Translations under genes and position numbers: made by a program | In this document: positions 1 through 10,800 of the stretch, piece by piece | Numbering within the stretch: position 1 is the stretch's first letter | Layout: the number at the start of each line of letters is the position of its first letter | Assembly (NCBI GenBank): GCA_012862575.1 | Contig: BLSF01000052.1 | Location: 244,644 to 308,643 of the forward strand | DNA from: Parietichytrium sp. I65-24A | Lineage: Eukaryota; Sar; Bigyra; Thraustochytrida; Thraustochytriidae | DNA length: 64,000 bases | Reading direction: 5' to 3' | The notes under the pieces: model-generated | The model's database searches: none | The model's input: only the letters and a program-made list of their open reading frames with translations | What the model was told of the DNA's origin: nothing

Positions 1-59
1 GCGTTGTCAGCAAATCCGATCCCAAATACATTTACAGGTTATAGGAGTCACAAACTTAC

Positions 60-164
60 CTGCAAGAAAGCAGAGTTGGCATAAGTCGAGAGAATCGCGG
101 ACGTTGCAAACCACGCGAGGCCGACGCCGATGGTCTCCCAATCCGTTCCTTCTCGGCTCCTCAT
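60..164 (-). CDS. Membrane transporter, first exon only (SLC35/triose-phosphate-translocator-like), cut by left edge
   Basis: On the minus strand an ATG at 164-162 opens a 35-codon exon ending in CAG at 60, followed by a strong GTAAGT donor (59-54). The remaining 59 nt to the window edge look like intron and include a TGCTGAC branch-like site near position 7, so exon 2 should begin just outside. The peptide has a short polar N-terminus (MRSREGTDWE) and then a hydrophobic helix (LAWFATSAILSTYANSAFL). A first helix of the form W-x3-S-x6-N-x3-L is typical of SLC35/TPT nucleotide-sugar or sugar-phosphate transporters. That assignment is inference from one helix. The gene is divergent from TAM41. 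Confidence 0.5.
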
Positions 165-853
165 TGGCGCTGCTCAGACCCAGTACAACAAAACAATTCT
201 GAGACTGTGTTCGCAGTTAGATACCTCCCCGACCCCGGACCTCTTGGGGCCAAAGCACTGTTGGCTGTGAGGTGCCTTAACTGGAAAGTCGTCCAACCTG
301 AGAGCGGACGAACTCGAAGCGTTTGTTGACAGTGAATAAAAATAACCTTCAATCACCCCGCTAACTGCAACGTTACTCACTTTCAGTTACAGCATAATCC
401 GCCCCCAAGTCATCCCAAGTCATCCCAAGTCCCGAAGTCCTCGAGGACCGCCACCATAGTTTGGCATTGGTTATAATAGTTTGGTATACTAGCGCTACAT
501 ACAGAGCGATTAGTACCCCTGCTGAAAGCTGCTAGAGGACAGCTATTAGAGGCTATAGCTAGGCTAGCTAGTAGATGAGCTGATGTACTAGCCGAGTGCA
601 CTGTACGAGTAGCTAGGAGACAGTGGAGACCATTGAGACGCATTGAGACCATCCAGATTATTCAGATCGTCAGAGCGGAGGAGCAGGAGACAAAGGAGAC
701 ACAAGAGACACAGGAGGCAGAGGGAGACACTAAAGAGACACTAAAAGAGACTGGACACAAACGCATGCTACACGGTTCTCACCGGACACTTCGCCAGGGG
801 CACATCCGCACAGCTTTAGGGCCGCTGGCTGTATTCGCTGTGCGGCGCAGAAC
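165..853. other. Divergent intergenic region (transporter / TAM41)
   Basis: No supported gene. It holds a three-copy CCCAAGTCAT-type direct repeat (about 401-432), a CTAG/AGCTA-rich block (about 488-620) and a purine-rich stretch of degenerate GAGACA units (about 625-755). ORFs here lack an ATG or read repeat sequence. Both flanking promoters must lie in this region. Confidence 0.6.
401..432. repeat. Short tandem repeat, unit CCCAAGTCAT
   Basis: Three near-perfect copies of a 10-nt unit are visible in the spacer between the left-edge transporter and TAM41. Confidence 0.7.
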
Positions 854-1843
854 ATGTGCGAGCCGAGCGGTCAAAACGACTCGCTCGAGATAGTCACCCG
901 CGCTCTGCCTTCCGCAGGGGGCGTGTCTGCGGTGTTCGGGTATGGCTCAGGTGTATTTCAACAGGCTGGAAAGAATCCGAAGGACAATCCGCTTCTAGAT
1001 TTCATCATTGTCGTTGAAGATGCCGCTGCTTGGCACGAAGAAGCGCTAATGAAGCGTCCAAGTGACTATCCATTTGTCGCGCACTCCTTGGGGCCACAGT
1101 GGGTACGCGGGTTTCAGCGGTGGGGCGGAGGGAAGATATGGTTCAACACTGATGTTGAAATTCAAACCGCCAAGCATTCAGTGCCCCTCAGAGCCAAGTA
1201 TGGCATAATAGAAACTGCCGATCTGATTGAAGATCTCAGTACCTGGAGTTTGTTGTATGTTTCTGGAAGGCTGCACAAGCCAGTCAAGTTTCTCGGCGCT
1301 AGACCCTCAGAAGCAGTCCAGCAAGCTCTTCAAACGAACCTATCATACGCTCTTAAAACAGCCCTCTTCCTTCTTCCAGATAAATTCTCAGAGCGAGACC
1401 TGTACAGGACAATATCATCCCTCTCCTACTCGGGCGATGTCCGCATGGCATTCGCTGAAAACCCAGACAAGGTGAACAATATTGTGGAGGGTAGTCTTTT
1501 GCACTTTCGGTCGTTGTACATGCCGCATTTGACTGCTCAATCTCGAGACACAGGCGCAATTCAACTTGGAAATCCGAGCAACGATTCGCAGGAGCTGATG
1601 AGTCTCGAACAGGACACCAGCATCGAGAATAGGAGACGGCTTTATGCGCAACTCCCGATTCAGGCCCCCGTGGGTCTCGAAAATTTCATCTATCAAGACC
1701 GTCGCAGCGCTTTGCTAAGAGATTTGAGCATGCGAGTGTCGCATAGCAGCCGCGCGCAAACTGTCAAGGGACTCGTGACTGCTGGCTTCACAAAGGCGTT
1801 GAAGTATGGGATCCGCAAAGTCGGAAAGAGGGTCTTCAAGTGA
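854..1843 (+). CDS. TAM41: TAM41, mitochondrial phosphatidate cytidylyltransferase (CDP-diacylglycerol synthase)
   Basis: 329 aa, single exon, starting at the first in-frame ATG (854); the frame is open back to a TAA at 731 but has no earlier ATG. Near the N-terminus is the nucleotidyltransferase signature VFGYGSGVFQQ followed by LLDFIIVVEDAAAWH. Further TAM41 family blocks follow: a Lys-Tyr-Gly-Ile segment leading into LIEDLSTWSLLYVSGRLHKP, then SLSYSGDVRMAF, and a C-terminal QTVKGLVTAGF. Family knowledge: this matrix-side inner-membrane enzyme converts phosphatidic acid and CTP to CDP-DAG, the committed precursor of cardiolipin. Length matches the family. No clear cleavable presequence is visible, so an upstream mini-exon is possible. 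Confidence 0.93.
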   Translation: MCEPSGQNDSLEIVTRALPSAGGVSAVFGYGSGVFQQAGKNPKDNPLLDFIIVVEDAAAWHEEALMKRPSDYPFVAHSLGPQWVRGFQRWGGGKIWFNTDVEIQTAKHSVPLRAKYGIIETADLIEDLSTWSLLYVSGRLHKPVKFLGARPSEAVQQALQTNLSYALKTALFLLPDKFSERDLYRTISSLSYSGDVRMAFAENPDKVNNIVEGSLLHFRSLYMPHLTAQSRDTGAIQLGNPSNDSQELMSLEQDTSIENRRRLYAQLPIQAPVGLENFIYQDRRSALLRDLSMRVSHSSRAQTVKGLVTAGFTKALKYGIRKVGKRVFK

Positions 1844-2468
1844 AGAAGTCGGGGGCACTTCTTCATGCGCACTATAACCGAAAAGGCTGATGATCAATTA
1901 ATGTTACCTGCTTGTTAATTCTTATAGATTGTTTTAATCATGAGGCTACCCCATTTCGGTTATAGTGATGGTGCCAGTGGCTCATAGTGGCACTGTGCTT
2001 TCACTGTGGCACTGCACATGGCGCATGTAACCGTTTTAATCTAACTTTGGCCGCGCATACAAATTGAACGAACTTCGACTTGCGCTCTTGTTGACTTGTC
2101 GAGTACACAGCTCGCTGGGCTTACACGGGACAGTGCGGTAAACGCGACATGCCTAGCCGGTCGCCGAAACAGTGCGGTAACCCTCAACACTTATCGTGCT
2201 TGCCACTGCCTCACGAACTGTCCTTCAGGAGGTCCAGCAAGCAAGTGAAAAGCTACTTCAGGCATCTCAGCACACCGTGTTTTTGAAGGACTTGAAGTTT
2301 CCTCAAGAGCTCTCGAGCTGCACTTGATTGGAGCGAAGCTCGCGGCTCAAGTCTTCGCGTGCGAAAAATGGATCCGCTCAATGACGAACGAACGAATTCT
2401 ATGATAGTAAGTTTGAGCTGCTGGATGGTTCTCCCGATGGTATAAGAAACAACTGAACGAATCCTTTG
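1844..2468. other. Intergenic region between TAM41 and the CIBAR-like gene
   Basis: No gene seen. It contains a 14-bp perfect inverted repeat just after the TAM41 stop (1870-1883 and 1954-1967), two GTGGCACTG words (about 1987-2012) and a 12-bp direct repeat ACAGTGCGGTAA (2130-2141 and 2169-2180). Confidence 0.6.
1870..1967. repeat. 14-bp perfect inverted repeat (stem-loop with 70-nt loop)
   Basis: CACTATAACCGAAA at 1870-1883 is exactly complementary to TTTCGGTTATAGTG at 1954-1967. The left arm starts 26 nt after the TAM41 stop codon, so the transcript could fold into a 3'UTR hairpin. The loop is AT-rich. Function is unknown; a processing signal or a small mobile-element remnant are both possible. 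Confidence 0.6.
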
Positions 2469-3273
2469 ATGTCATCTGTCTGCGCAAAGATTCGCGTTTC
2501 AAATTTTCACGAAAGCTGCCTCAAGCTACAAGCCCAAAGCTCGCTTGTACTAAAAAGGGAAAACAGTGAGTTGCTTCCTTCGGCCCGCGAGAGTTTAGGC
2601 TTTTGTGGCAAGAGACTAACCCGTGAATGCTCGACTCGACACTTGAATTCGTCCTGTTGTCGTAATCGAACCCGACACAGAGGCTTCCATGCATTACATC
2701 GGCTTGGCAGAAAAGTTCTCCAAAATGTCCAAAGAAGAACAAAGTGATTCGCTAAAGTCAGCACTGAGGACGTTGAGTGACGCGCTGAATGAAGTTCAGG
2801 GTTTTCGAGAGTCTCTTCTCACGAGCCGGATAAAGTTGCTGCAGCAAAGGTTACATGAGCTCGATGAAACGTGCAACAACCCCACCTCGACAATGCTCAA
2901 GGATAGAAATTCTTCAGTCAGAAGCTCTCAAAAATTCAAGGATCAGATGGAAATACTCGCGTCAAAGAAGGCAAATCAGAAAAAACTGGACCAAAAGACC
3001 GTACAGCTTCAGGAGGAAGAGAAACGAATGTTTACCATAGACCGCGGTCTGCAAAAGAATATTCTCAAGTACGAAGAGAAGCGAATTAAGGAGTGCAAGT
3101 TGATGCTCGAGGATTTTATAAAGGGACAGCTTGCCTTTCACTGTCGATGTGTCGAACAATTCACCAAAGCGATGAAGGCGCTGTCACAGGTCGACTCAAC
3201 CAAAGCCGTGGAGGAGCTCTGCGCCGAGTTCCATATTTCTGCTAAACAGCTCAATTTCCAGGTGCAAAAGTAG
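2469..3273 (+). CDS. CIBAR/FAM92-like BAR-domain protein (two exons)
   Basis: Model: exon 1 2469-2565, intron 2566-2680 (GTGAGT...ACAG), exon 2 2681-3273, 229 aa. The in-frame stop upstream of 2469 and the phase-1 join give a continuous helical protein. The spliced N-terminus (NFHESCLKLQ, then LKREN|KASMHYIGLAEKF) lines up with the FAM92 block FGELC...RLRDKADLL. Later, ALNEVQGFRE and MLEDFIKGQLAFHCRCVEQF match FAM92's FADEFAKLQDYR and the conserved FI..EM.FH.KALE segment. Family knowledge: CIBAR proteins form a crescent BAR dimer, bind curved membrane and act at the base of cilia. The similarity is by eye and modest, but the FAM92 blocks occur in the right order. The stop lies 62 nt from the stop of the convergent WW gene. 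Confidence 0.65.
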
Positions 3274-3335
3274 GTCTGCCCCCGCCTCGAGGCATACCGT
3301 CATGTGCGGAGCGAAGAAGTGCCTGTGGGAGCGCA

Positions 3336-3800
3336 TCAATCAAGCATGTAGAAAAACAACTCATAAGAGATGTAGAAAAAGCCAAGCACAATGCCCACCC
3401 AGTAGGCTTTTCTGGCGTAGTCTACAATAGACCAAAAGTTGCTGACAATTCGCGTGGACAGAGAGTCCACTTCGTTTTCTACATGCAAGTCTTCTCGTTT
3501 GTAGCGATCCTGGATTTCAACCTCTTCTAAGCTCAGCACGTTTGCGTTTTCTGGGCGCTCCCAAGACCTTTCCCCTGTGCTCATGTTCTGAAAATAAATT
3601 CGACCTTGACTATTCTTGACCTCCTTCCAGAGGGACTTGAGCTCTTCCTTGGACATGTTGCTTTGTGGTGGAGCTCCGCTTTGAAGCCTACTTCCTGAAA
3701 ACGCTAAAAGAGAAGGCAGCCGGTTCGGCCTCAGATTGAGCGCGGCTCGCCTTGAAGAAGGCCCCAGGCCAGGAAGACGTACAAAAGCAGCCGCGAGCAT
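3336..3800 (-). CDS. Small WW-domain protein with likely mitochondrial presequence and C-terminal membrane helix
   Basis: 154 aa; the first true ATG is at 3800-3798 (a TTG further upstream is ignored). The N-terminus (MLAAAFVRLPGLGPSSRRAA) is rich in Arg/Ala/Leu and lacks acidic residues, the look of a mitochondrial targeting peptide. Residues about 55-85 form a WW domain: LWKEV, then GRIYFQNMSTGERSWERP, with both signature Trp and the Tyr-Phe pair. The C-terminal 20 residues are a hydrophobic helix (VGIVLGFFYISYELFFYML), suggesting a tail-anchored or single-pass inner-membrane protein. WW domains bind Pro-rich peptides; the partner is unknown. I do not recognise a named family with this order of parts. 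Confidence 0.75.
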   Translation of the reverse strand: MLAAAFVRLPGLGPSSRRAALNLRPNRLPSLLAFSGSRLQSGAPPQSNMSKEELKSLWKEVKNSQGRIYFQNMSTGERSWERPENANVLSLEEVEIQDRYKREDLHVENEVDSLSTRIVSNFWSIVDYARKAYWVGIVLGFFYISYELFFYMLD

Positions 3801-4814
3801 CGTCAGCAACTCGATTCAAGGCTGCAAAACGGAAGCAGTAGTACCAAACAACTCAAGGAAAGTGAGGCACCTATGTGAGTTGAAGGCGGCACCCGAACAA
3901 CAGGTGGAATCCTCCCTTGGCCTGCCTTGACTGGTTCCAGCTCTGCTCACAGCTCGCTCTTGTCTTGCCAACTTGCGTCCTCTCGCCGGCAGCACAACAC
4001 AATTTATTCTCCACAATTATTCTCCACTGACTGGCCAGGGAAGGAGACTACTAGTAGCTAGATAGCTGGTTCCAGGAAACATTAACGCGTTCTGTAGTGA
4101 GATGAATTGTAAGAGTAGAGCTCGACTGCTACTGAGTGCTTTAGCAACTTCACCGCTGTGTTTCCTTTATGGCTAGTTGCTAGTAGACCTAGCTAGTAGC
4201 AGTCGCAGAAGTGTGAATACTCTTCTATGCTACAAACGTAGTGCGCAATGTGGATGCTATGCATGCGGCTATGAAAGCAAGTCTATATGAAAGAGTGCTA
4301 GGATCATCAGGTAAGACGGGAGCCCAGCGAGCCCAACCGTTTTCACTGTCTCCACGTATTTCTATTGTTTCTTCCGATAGCGCACTAAGCTCCAGTTGCT
4401 GCGAACTTTTGCAACTTGAGTCGAAGGTGGTTTCCTGTTTCCGAATCTGTGCTCCAATTGACAAAAATGGAGAGAAAGCAATAGCGAGCTGGTCGAGATA
4501 GTACACAGACTGAGCAGCAAACTCAAGCCGCGAGCTGCGAGCTGCGAGCTGAGAGCTGAGAGCTGAGGCGAGACGGCTGGGGTTGCCGTGGTAGCTTCGG
4601 TGCTGGCGCGCCACCAACACTGCTCAACAACAACAACAAAAAAGACACTGCTCAACAAAGGATCTGTGGAGCCAAGGCGCAAGCAAGAAGGCTCGCGGCA
4701 GGAGGTGCTTAGCCCCCCCAAGACGCCAGACGCCAGTCGCTTGACGATATCGACGTTTCGTGAAGGGGGAGCTTGACTAATTTTCGAATTCCACCAACTT
4801 TTCGAAAAGGTAGA
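3801..4814. other. Divergent intergenic region (WW gene / giant C2 gene)
   Basis: No supported gene. It contains a CTAG/AGCTA-rich block (about 4048-4200) and a 7-nt GAGCTGC/GAGCTGA tandem repeat (4531-4569). It probably carries the promoters of both flanking genes. Confidence 0.6.
4531..4569. repeat. Short tandem repeat, 7-nt unit GAGCTGM
   Basis: About five copies alternating GAGCTGC and GAGCTGA, 245 nt upstream of the giant C2-protein start codon. Confidence 0.7.
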
Positions 4815-7800
4815 ATGAGGACGCTCTCCATCGAGGTGATAAGCGCCACCAAGCTGAAGAAGCTCGAAAGATTCATCTCGAAGCAAGATCCGTACGTCGT
4901 AGTCTCTAGTGACTCCAGGGAGGGGCGCACGGAGACCCACAAGGATGCAGGAGCAGAACCACGATGGAAAGAAAAGGGCCTTCAGAACAAGATCACTCTG
5001 GAGCTGAAGGATGATGAGGTGCAAGTGATTCTTAAGGTGATGAATGACAATGGGAAAAAGGCTGCCACATTAATCGGAGAAGGAGTATTAAATATATCCG
5101 GCGTGCTAGAGCCGAACAGCGAGCAAATTGTCGACTTGCAAAACAAGGGAAAGCCAGCCGGGACACTGAAAATTTCGGCCTCCCTCTCCTCTGCCGCCAG
5201 CAACGCACTTCCTTCTACGGTCTCTCATAACGAGCCGACAACCGCAAGCAATGATCCATCCGTTAGTATCAAGAAGCAGGAGTCCTCCGAGAGCCCGAGT
5301 ACAAAGCCAACTCCAAAGCAGAAGGTTTCTGGTAGTGGTTCTGGAGACGGAGGCGGCTATAGTTTTCAAGTAAAGGCGCTTCGAGCCACCAAGCTTAAGA
5401 ACCTGCAGATGGTGTTTGCCCAAGATCCTTACGTAAAGGTGACCATAGAAAGTGACGGGGTTCAACACGAACAAAAGACATTGCCATCAAGTGGAAAAAA
5501 TCCTTCGTGGAACGAATCCAAGAATAATACGATGAGCTTCACGCTTTCTACTCTTCCCAAGACTATCCTGTTTGAAGTGTACGACGCGGAGAGCTTCCGA
5601 GCGGATCGACTGATTGGAGCCGCATCCGAAGGTGTTGGTCGCCTCTTTGGCGAGAATCAGGCAGAGGAAATTTCCATTGCGTTGCAAGATAGTAAAGGGA
5701 AAAAGGCGGGTACTCTTTTTGTGCAGGTGATTGCTGAGGCAGATATTGCCTCCCTCCTTAAAGACGCATCTCAGAGCGAAGGCAAGGCTAAACGTAAAAG
5801 ATTTGAGGTGAAAACAGCTAGTGGCATCGAAAGCCATGCTGAGGAAAACCTGGGCGACAATGAGGGCAACGATGCTTCCGAGAGCGAGGATGCTGTTGGG
5901 GGCGAAGATGTCTTGGAGGGGGAAGAGAAACAAGACACTGAGCTCGTGGCGAATCGCGGCCTGGACGGCCGATCAAATGGTGGCGTCAAACCTGGAACAC
6001 TGCAAATTGTAGTCCTTGAGTGTGTTAAACTCAAGAAAGTACAGCAAATCGGGCAGCAAAACCCCTTTGTGAGGGGCTCTCTTTTGCCGTGGGATATCCC
6101 CGGGGGAAAAACCAAGACTCTAAGTGGCAGAAATCCGAAGTGGAACTCAGGAAACGAACTGGCTTTTGTTGTTCCTGGGCCACCCGCTCCTGGTCAGTCC
6201 GTGCAAATTCGTGTTGAGGTCATGGACGAGGAATTTATGATGAAAGATAGATTGATTGGCTCCGTCCTTATGGAGGCGAACGAATTTCTCCAAGCGAGCA
6301 CTCAGACGGCACAGAGAAAAGAGCTTCAGCTTTCTGACAAGAAGGGCAAAAGTGCTGGCAGCCTTATTATTGAAGTGTCGTTTGTTGCCACACAAGAGGA
6401 GACGAAGGCAGGCGACAAAACAGAAAGGGCCAAAAACAGGCCGCTTTTTACCACGGAGGGGATATTGTCAGTTGTTGCTCAATCCGCAAGCTTGACTCGG
6501 AGCGTGGAAACGTTTTCCAAACAGGATCCTTTCCTTTTGGCGACCCTTCGCCCATGGGCAGGTGAGCTGCAGCAGGCCAAAACAAAGTGCGTGAACAATG
6601 CGGGAAAGGAAGTCACCTGGACGGAGAAGGAAGACAACCTATTGCAACTTCACTTTCCGGGCCCGACACCTGCAGGCCAAGCGCCAGTTCTGCATGTGGA
6701 CGTGATGGACGAGGAGACTGTCCAAAAGAATAGGCTTATCGGAGCTGGTGACCTGAACCTTTCGGACGTCCTTTTTTCCATCGCAAAAGCTGCTCCGCAA
6801 ACGGCATTGCAGGTGTCCATTGACTTGTTTTACGAGAGTAAAGGGAAGAAGAAGCCTTGCGGGAAAGCTTCGGTGGCCATCTCTTTTAAACCGGGAGATG
6901 CTTCGGATATGCTAAATCAGCTTTTTCCTGAGAACATGGAGCTGGAGCAAGACGCTGACTTGAAAAAGGACGAACAGTTGGATATTATATTCACTGCTTT
7001 GGAGGGTAAAAATTTGAAGAATAGAGCCTTTCTTGGCAAGCAAGATCCGTATGTGCGATGCACCCTCCTTCCATGGCAGACACAACTCAAAACGAACTAT
7101 GTCAAAGACGGGGGCACGAACGTTACCTGGACTTCAGCTCACGCGAATCGTCTCTCAATGAAGTATAATGGTGCGCGGCAGGACGAGTATCCTATGCTGA
7201 AGGTGGAGGTGCTGGACAGCCAGCCTATGGGGGACAGGCTGATTGGCTATAGAAACCTTATGCCTTCCTGCTTTTTGCGCAGCGCTTCTAAAGAGCTGGA
7301 GATCCCTCTGCTGGCCAAAGACGGAAAATCACAAGCCGGAACTCTTGTTGCCTCGCTCTACGCCATGAAACGAAAGGTTTTGTCCTCCTCAAGATGCGGC
7401 ACTCTAAAGGTCACTATTACCTCACTGACGATGAATTCGGAGGCCAATTGGTTTGGGAAATCAGACTTATACCTCAAACTTCTTCTTGTGCCTGGTGTCT
7501 CTAGAAAAGAAATCACAACTGTGATTCGTCAGAATGCTGGACAAGCTAGCGAGTTTAATCAGGAGCTACACGTTCCATTTTTTGACGTTGGAGGGCAAGG
7601 GATGGGAGTGAATAGCGATGACGTCGCACTGATTGTGCAGGCGTTGGACCGCGACGTACTAACCAGCGATGACCTTCTTGGACAGGGCCGGAAGGAGCTT
7701 GGCGAGGTGCTGTACTCGGGAGAGCAGTATGACCCTTCAGTGGAGCATGAGATCTCGTTGTTGAAAGGTAAAAGGGAAATTGGGAGTGCATACTGCAAAC

Positions 7801-10800
7801 TTGAATTTGTTCCATCACCCTTCAGTGGGACAAAAACTTTGGACGGACTCAGATCAGGCCCCGGTGCACTACGAATATGGGCTCTCGAAGCTAGGGAACT
7901 AAAACACGTGGGAGGCATGATGGACCTCAAGCAAGACCCGTACTTAAAGATCTGTTGGCAGCCGCCTGGATCCCCGGACCCAGGCAATCCATCCAATTGG
8001 AAAAATTCCGTTCGGTGCTCCACTGCAACAGACGCTGGAAAGCAATGCATCTGGAACTCGTTTCTCGACCTCTTCCACAGTAAAGCCGACGCAGCCTATG
8101 CTGCCTCTGGGCGACTTCCTGGGTTTCTGCACATAGCAGTATTTGACGAAGGGGTTGTATCCGACACCTTAATTGGCACGCACACTTTGGACTTGCAAAC
8201 CATGCTTAGTAGTCTGGGGAAAGACAAGGAAGATGTGTGGGTCTCCATTTTGGATAAAGATGGTCTCAAAGCGGGCGAAGTTCGCCTAGGCGCCGAGTTC
8301 GTTGCCGCGCAAGACTCCCGCAAAGTGGCCATGAGAGACGAGTACGCGTACATTGGCGACGGCGTGCTTCACTTGCTACTCCGAGGAGTAGAGGGGATCA
8401 CAAAGTCGAAAGACAAAACGCTGACTTGTAAAATTTACCTTGGCGAGAAACTTATGGACACGAAGATTCCTCCCCTGCGTTTGGAGAGTGATGGGCGAGG
8501 AGAATGGAGTCATCTGGTGCAGCTGAACTGGGAGGGCCCCCCACTAAACGAGAAAACGGAGCCAACCCTAGCAGTTCCGACCTTGCGATTCGAATTTGAA
8601 CTGTCAGGGAACTCAACCTTTAGCGTCAGTCATGCATATGGGTCCTGTAGCGTTCCAATTTTGGCTTTCTCTCCGGAATTGAATTGCAACACCTCTGTGG
8701 AGAAACGACTTGCCATCTGTAATAAATCCGACCTGAAGCCCTTGTACTCCGAGCTCTGCGTCGTAGGGGTATTCGAGCGCCATGGAGGAGCGAATACGGC
8801 GAAAGTGGTTACCCCGAACCTCCTGTCAGCAATGGCGGGTCCAGCTGTCGACTTTGACGCTGCTGAAAAAGGCGCCTCCAAACTCCAAAAGCCTCCGCCG
8901 GTTCGGCGTAGCATACCAGGCCGTCTTCATATCCGCTTTTTAAAAGGCGATGGCCTTACGAACAAAGATATAGTGGGAAGCCAAGACCCGTACATTCGCG
9001 CGCAACTTAATCCCGGGGGCACAGTTGCCCAGACTGGCATTGCGACTGATGCTGGCGCTGCTCCAGTGTGGACAGATGCAATGGGGAATTACCATCAGTT
9101 CCTCGTCGAAGACGCCGGTGCGGCAATTCTGAGTCTGACGTGCTTGGATAAGGATGACCTGCGCGACGATGTGATCGGTTTCGTGGATATCCCAGTCCTG
9201 CCCATCTCGCTAGTTAGCTCCGCAGGTACGTCTGTTGGAATGGAGACACGCCAAATGAAATCGAGTACGAGTCATGCTGCCTCAGAAGACCGATGGAGAG
9301 CTTACCTTAAGCTGCAGACTAAGGGCGGGTCGGAAGGTGACGCTTTGTTGAAGACTGCAACGGGGGTCTGCACAGGGGCATTTGGGAGCCCCAAGTGGAA
9401 AGCATTCTGCGGAACATCCTTGGAGGCATTTTTACGTGACCAAGGTCAAGTCGGGTCACGCCGAGCTCGGTTGACGGAATTTTACCGCGGAATCGTGCGT
9501 GACGGTATTGTTTCTTCTGTTGATGTTGAAAAGCAGGTCCAAAAGCTGGAAGACAAGTATCCCAACAAAGAGGCTGTGAACAAAGATCTGTTCCAAAAGC
9601 TGTACAAGCGTTATCGCCCTCAGGAGAAGTGCCCGGATGAGGTCTGGAAAGACCTTGGTGGGCAAAGCGCAACGTCAAATCCAAAAGTGGACCCTCTTTC
9701 TTTACAAAAGGTGCTTGAGCTCGTTCAACCGCAGGCCATATCAATCCTGACTTCCGCGCACTCAACGGAGCTCAAAGATGATTTGGAAATTACTGCGCAG
9801 ATGTCCAGTCGACTAGCGTCCTTGTTCTCGGATGTTCATGGCGCAGACTACACCTTTGAGCTTTTCACGGAGGCTGTAAACGTAATTTCCTCGGAAATTG
9901 TGCTTACGATGATTCGAGACGGTCATAAAGATGCATTTCAGGGGAATGCGAATGCATCTGAAGATCTGAACGGTACTAGTGACTCTTCTAGCAAAGCCCT
10001 GCAGACAAAGAAGACGTGGTGGACGCTTCGCAATGGTAAGGGGAAGCCACAGGGCTTAATTGAAGTGGAAGTGTGGTTCACATTCGATTGGGTGCCAACG
10101 CCAAGGTCTGCGCCGAGGGAGTTGTCTCAGCATGGCACCATGTGGGTTCAAATTCTCAAAGTCGAATTCGAGAAGAACCGCGATCTTGTTGGCAAGCAGG
10201 ATCCATATGTGAAAATTTCGTGGTCAAACGTAGGAAACGCGGAGGTTGTACCCAAAGGGAAAGCCACAAGCGTGAAGAAAGGTGCCGGGCGAGTGGCAGA
10301 ATGGTCCGATGACGAAGGCACACTGAACCTGCCATTCCAACCAGAGCTCGCGTTTGCGGCAACGGCTTGTGGCCAGACGCCTGCAATATGCATCGAAGCT
10401 TTTGACAAGGACACGCTTACCTACGACGACAGTCTAGGCAAGTCTATGGTTCCTGTTCTTCCACTTGCCAAACACTGTGGGAAATTATTTGCTCGCACAC
10501 TCCCACTGTTCATTCAGTCGAAAACTGAAGTCACCAAAGTTGGTCAGGTACAGATTCGCGCAGCATTTACTCTTGACGAAGTAGGAGGAGGCTCGCCATT
10601 TGCCGCAGTTGAAGATTCCAGTCTGGCCCCAATCGCAGTGGAGGGAAGAGTAGTCGTAACCGTGGTCGCTGCAAGAGGTCTCTCAGATGTGAAATGGCTA
10701 GGTAATATGAAACCCTCTGCTGAGCTGTGCTTTTGGCCAAACTGTGAGGTCGGGAAGACGAATGCAGCCAAGGGACAAGACGAGAATGCGACATGGGACC

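Noticed and set aside
2660-2690. GGGTTCGATT word on - resembling a tRNA T-loop
   Set aside because: Position 61 is not C and no cloverleaf fits; it lies at the CIBAR intron-exon border.
4773-4814. N-terminal extension of the giant C2 protein from TTG
   Set aside because: Not an ATG; the first C2 strand begins right at the ATG at 4815.
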